Positions 5,021-5,862 of a stretch of 5,862 nt of DNA are shown piece by piece. This DNA comes from JBAXSK01 sp044358815 (lineage in GTDB: Bacteria; Cyanobacteriota; Cyanobacteriia; Pseudanabaenales; Pseudanabaenaceae). Made by a program: the position numbers and the translations under genes. Position 1 is the first letter of the stretch, and every line of letters begins with the position of its first letter. The notes beneath the pieces were generated by a model, which saw only the letters and a list, made by a program, of their open reading frames with translations, searched no databases and was not told where the DNA came from. Location of the stretch: the NCBI GenBank assembly GCA_044358815.1, contig JBIKNH010000244.1, positions 1-5,862 on the forward strand, in the 5' to 3' direction.

Positions 5021-5389
5021 CTAGGCGTTATCGTAACTTACATCAACTATGGCAAGCTCTTGTTTGTCACCAGCAAAGGGATTGTCAGGGGTTAGAAATA
5101 GCATACAGTGACATTCTTTGCGCTCACGCATCGGCACACAGGGGCAGTTCCAATAGCTGTCTCTAACTTCTGCTTCTTTGTCTTCGTAGTAGCGACAGGG
5201 ACACAGGGGAGAACCTAAATCTTCTTTATGCTTGGCCAGACCTTCAATAACCACATTCGTTACGCTTGGATCGGCGCAAAAATAGGTGTTAGTCCGCTTG
5301 GCGTAAACTTCAGCAAATTTACGCATTGCCTCGAAATTTTTCAGAGAGGCTTTATTGGTCCCGCGAGGCGACTCTGGCTCTAAGGTCAT
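5021..5389 (-). CDS. ftrC: ferredoxin:thioredoxin reductase, catalytic (beta) subunit
   Basis: FtrC, paired with the variable subunit FtrV, passes electrons from photosynthetically reduced ferredoxin to thioredoxin through a [4Fe-4S] cluster and an active-site disulfide, linking light to the redox state of stromal-type enzymes. The 122-residue protein has the diagnostic pattern CPC (63-65), 16 residues, CPC (82-84), 8 residues, CHC (93-95), plus Cys38. By analogy with the Synechocystis enzyme, Cys63, 82, 84 and 93 bind the cluster while Cys65 and Cys95 form the redox disulfide. The flanks YFCADPSVTNVVIEGLAKHK (36-55) and MLFLTPDNPFAG (96-107) are near-consensus. The ATG at 5389 is a fitting start; AGGG lies almost against it and AAGGA about 11 bases upstream. 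The gene is complete. It is divergent from trpS across 353 bp. A weak promoter guess is TTGTGC, 17 bases, TGTTAT reading toward the gene (about 5440-5412). Confidence 0.97.
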   Translation of the reverse strand: MTLEPESPRGTNKASLKNFEAMRKFAEVYAKRTNTYFCADPSVTNVVIEGLAKHKEDLGSPLCPCRYYEDKEAEVRDSYWNCPCVPMRERKECHCMLFLTPDNPFAGDKQELAIVDVSYDNA

Positions 5390-5529
5390 ACCCTAATAAA
5401 TCCTTAAGTTTTTGATAACAGCTAAAGAATACCTATAGCACAAAACGGGTTACCTTATTTTTTACCTCAGGGTTGTTTAGGTCAGTGGGAGTTACCTTGA
5501 TCCTAGTCATGGTTAGACTGGGTTCTCTT

Positions 5530-5538
5530 TGGTACAAT
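5530..5538 (+). promoter_or_regulatory. extended -10 promoter candidate for trpS
   Basis: TGGTACAAT is a TGn-extended -10 box with five of six consensus positions in TACAAT. No good -35 lies 16-18 bases upstream (TTAGAC at 5513-5518 is only 14 away), which is tolerable for an extended -10 promoter. Transcription would start near 5545, giving a leader of about 200 bases before trpS. Confidence 0.35.
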
Positions 5539-5551
5539 ACCCATGACTGCT

Positions 5552-5567
5552 TTAAGTCACGACTTAA
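5552..5567. promoter_or_regulatory. perfect palindrome downstream of the trpS promoter candidate
   Basis: TTAAGTC-AC-GACTTAA is a 7+2+7 inverted repeat beginning about 14 bases after the candidate -10 box, where a repressor operator would block transcription. As RNA it could form a 6-bp hairpin with a CACG loop at the 5' end of the leader. It does not match the NtcA or cyanobacterial LexA consensus. Confidence 0.4.
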
Positions 5568-5670
5568 TCCGGTGCGCCAGATGTTTTTCAAGGATGTTCC
5601 CTAGGGTTTTCTTTGGCAATGAGATAGAGAAAAAGTCATAGCTAAAGACCAAATTCAAAAACAAATCCAC

Positions 5671-5703
5671 AATTCAATCAAAATTCACTCGAAATTCAAT
5701 CAA
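5671..5703. repeat. 11-bp tandem repeat in the trpS leader, three copies
   Basis: AATTCAATCAA (5671-5681), AATTCACTCGA (5682-5692) and AATTCAATCAA (5693-5703) follow head to tail; copies one and three are identical, copy two differs at two positions, and a partial AATCAAA continues. The AATT cores are phased with the helix, so local curvature is plausible. The array ends about 40 bases before the trpS ATG. Confidence 0.65.
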
Positions 5704-5742
5704 AATCAAACTTAAGGTCTTGTTGTAGGTCATTTAGGGACA

Positions 5743-5862
5743 ATGCTGAAAAAACGTGTACTTTCTGGGGTGCAACCCACTGGCAATCTTCATATTGGTA
5801 ATTATCTTGGCTCAATCCGTAACTGGGTGCTGACCCAAGAGGATTATGATAGTTACTTTTGC
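5743..5862 (+). CDS. trpS: tryptophanyl-tRNA synthetase (5' part)
   Basis: TrpRS charges tRNA-Trp with tryptophan using ATP. Only the first 40 codons are in the window; the frame runs off the right edge without a stop. The N-terminus RVLSGVQPTGNLHIGNYLGS (5-24) is the conserved start of class Ic synthetases: SGVQPTG opens the ATP-binding Rossmann domain, and HIGN (17-20) is the TrpRS form of the HIGH signature. The full protein is usually about 330-340 residues, so roughly 300 are missing. The ATG at 5743 fits the family start exactly. AGGGA (5736-5740) is only two bases from it, unusually close for a Shine-Dalgarno. The leader carries a palindrome and an 11-bp repeat array. Confidence 0.95.
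   Translation, partial: MLKKRVLSGVQPTGNLHIGNYLGSIRNWVLTQEDYDSYFC

Larger units (their letters stand above)
5390..5742. other. divergent intergenic region ftrC/trpS
   Basis: This 353-bp spacer must hold both promoters. It contains GTTACCTT twice (5449-5456 and 5491-5498, 42 bp apart), a third TTACCT at 5462-5467, the extended -10 candidate for trpS, a 16-bp palindrome and an A/T-rich 11-bp repeat cluster. No small gene, tRNA or T-box-like element is recognisable, and no Trp-rich leader peptide was seen before trpS. Confidence 0.6.

Overview
The window is most likely a piece of cyanobacterial chromosome. The evidence is a ferredoxin:thioredoxin reductase catalytic subunit with all seven family cysteines, a lumen-type thioredoxin-fold protein of the kind annotated in cyanobacteria as a thylakoid photosystem I accumulation factor, and a dispersed palindromic repeat common in cyanobacterial intergenic DNA. 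Genus and species cannot be read from the sequence.

Layout. Positions 1-87 may hold the last codons of an upstream + strand gene, followed by the dispersed repeat (about 91-134). A membrane O-antigen ligase/polymerase-family protein (214-1626, +) converges on the thioredoxin-fold gene (1670-2299, -). Next on the - strand come a strong intrinsic terminator (2449-2491) and folE, GTP cyclohydrolase I (2532-3329). A gene-poor stretch of about 1.06 kb follows (3330-4389). Beyond it lie a small ketosteroid-isomerase-like NTF2-fold protein (4390-4791, -) and ftrC (5021-5389, -). ftrC is divergent from trpS, whose first 40 codons close the window (5743-5862, +).

The genes do not form one pathway: cell-surface glycan assembly, photosystem I biogenesis, pterin/folate synthesis, light-driven thiol redox control and tRNA charging lie side by side. 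No mobile element, CRISPR array, tRNA or rRNA was seen.

The most unusual material is intergenic. Short direct repeats with an 11- or 12-bp period recur in almost every larger gap. They include a Pho-box-like triplet (3884-3913), a long phased A-tract array predicted to be curved (4012-4099), a candidate structured RNA (3625-3706), and an 11-bp triplet in the trpS leader (5671-5703). A 15-bp palindrome also abuts the folE start codon. These features are read directly from the sequence; their functions are inferences.
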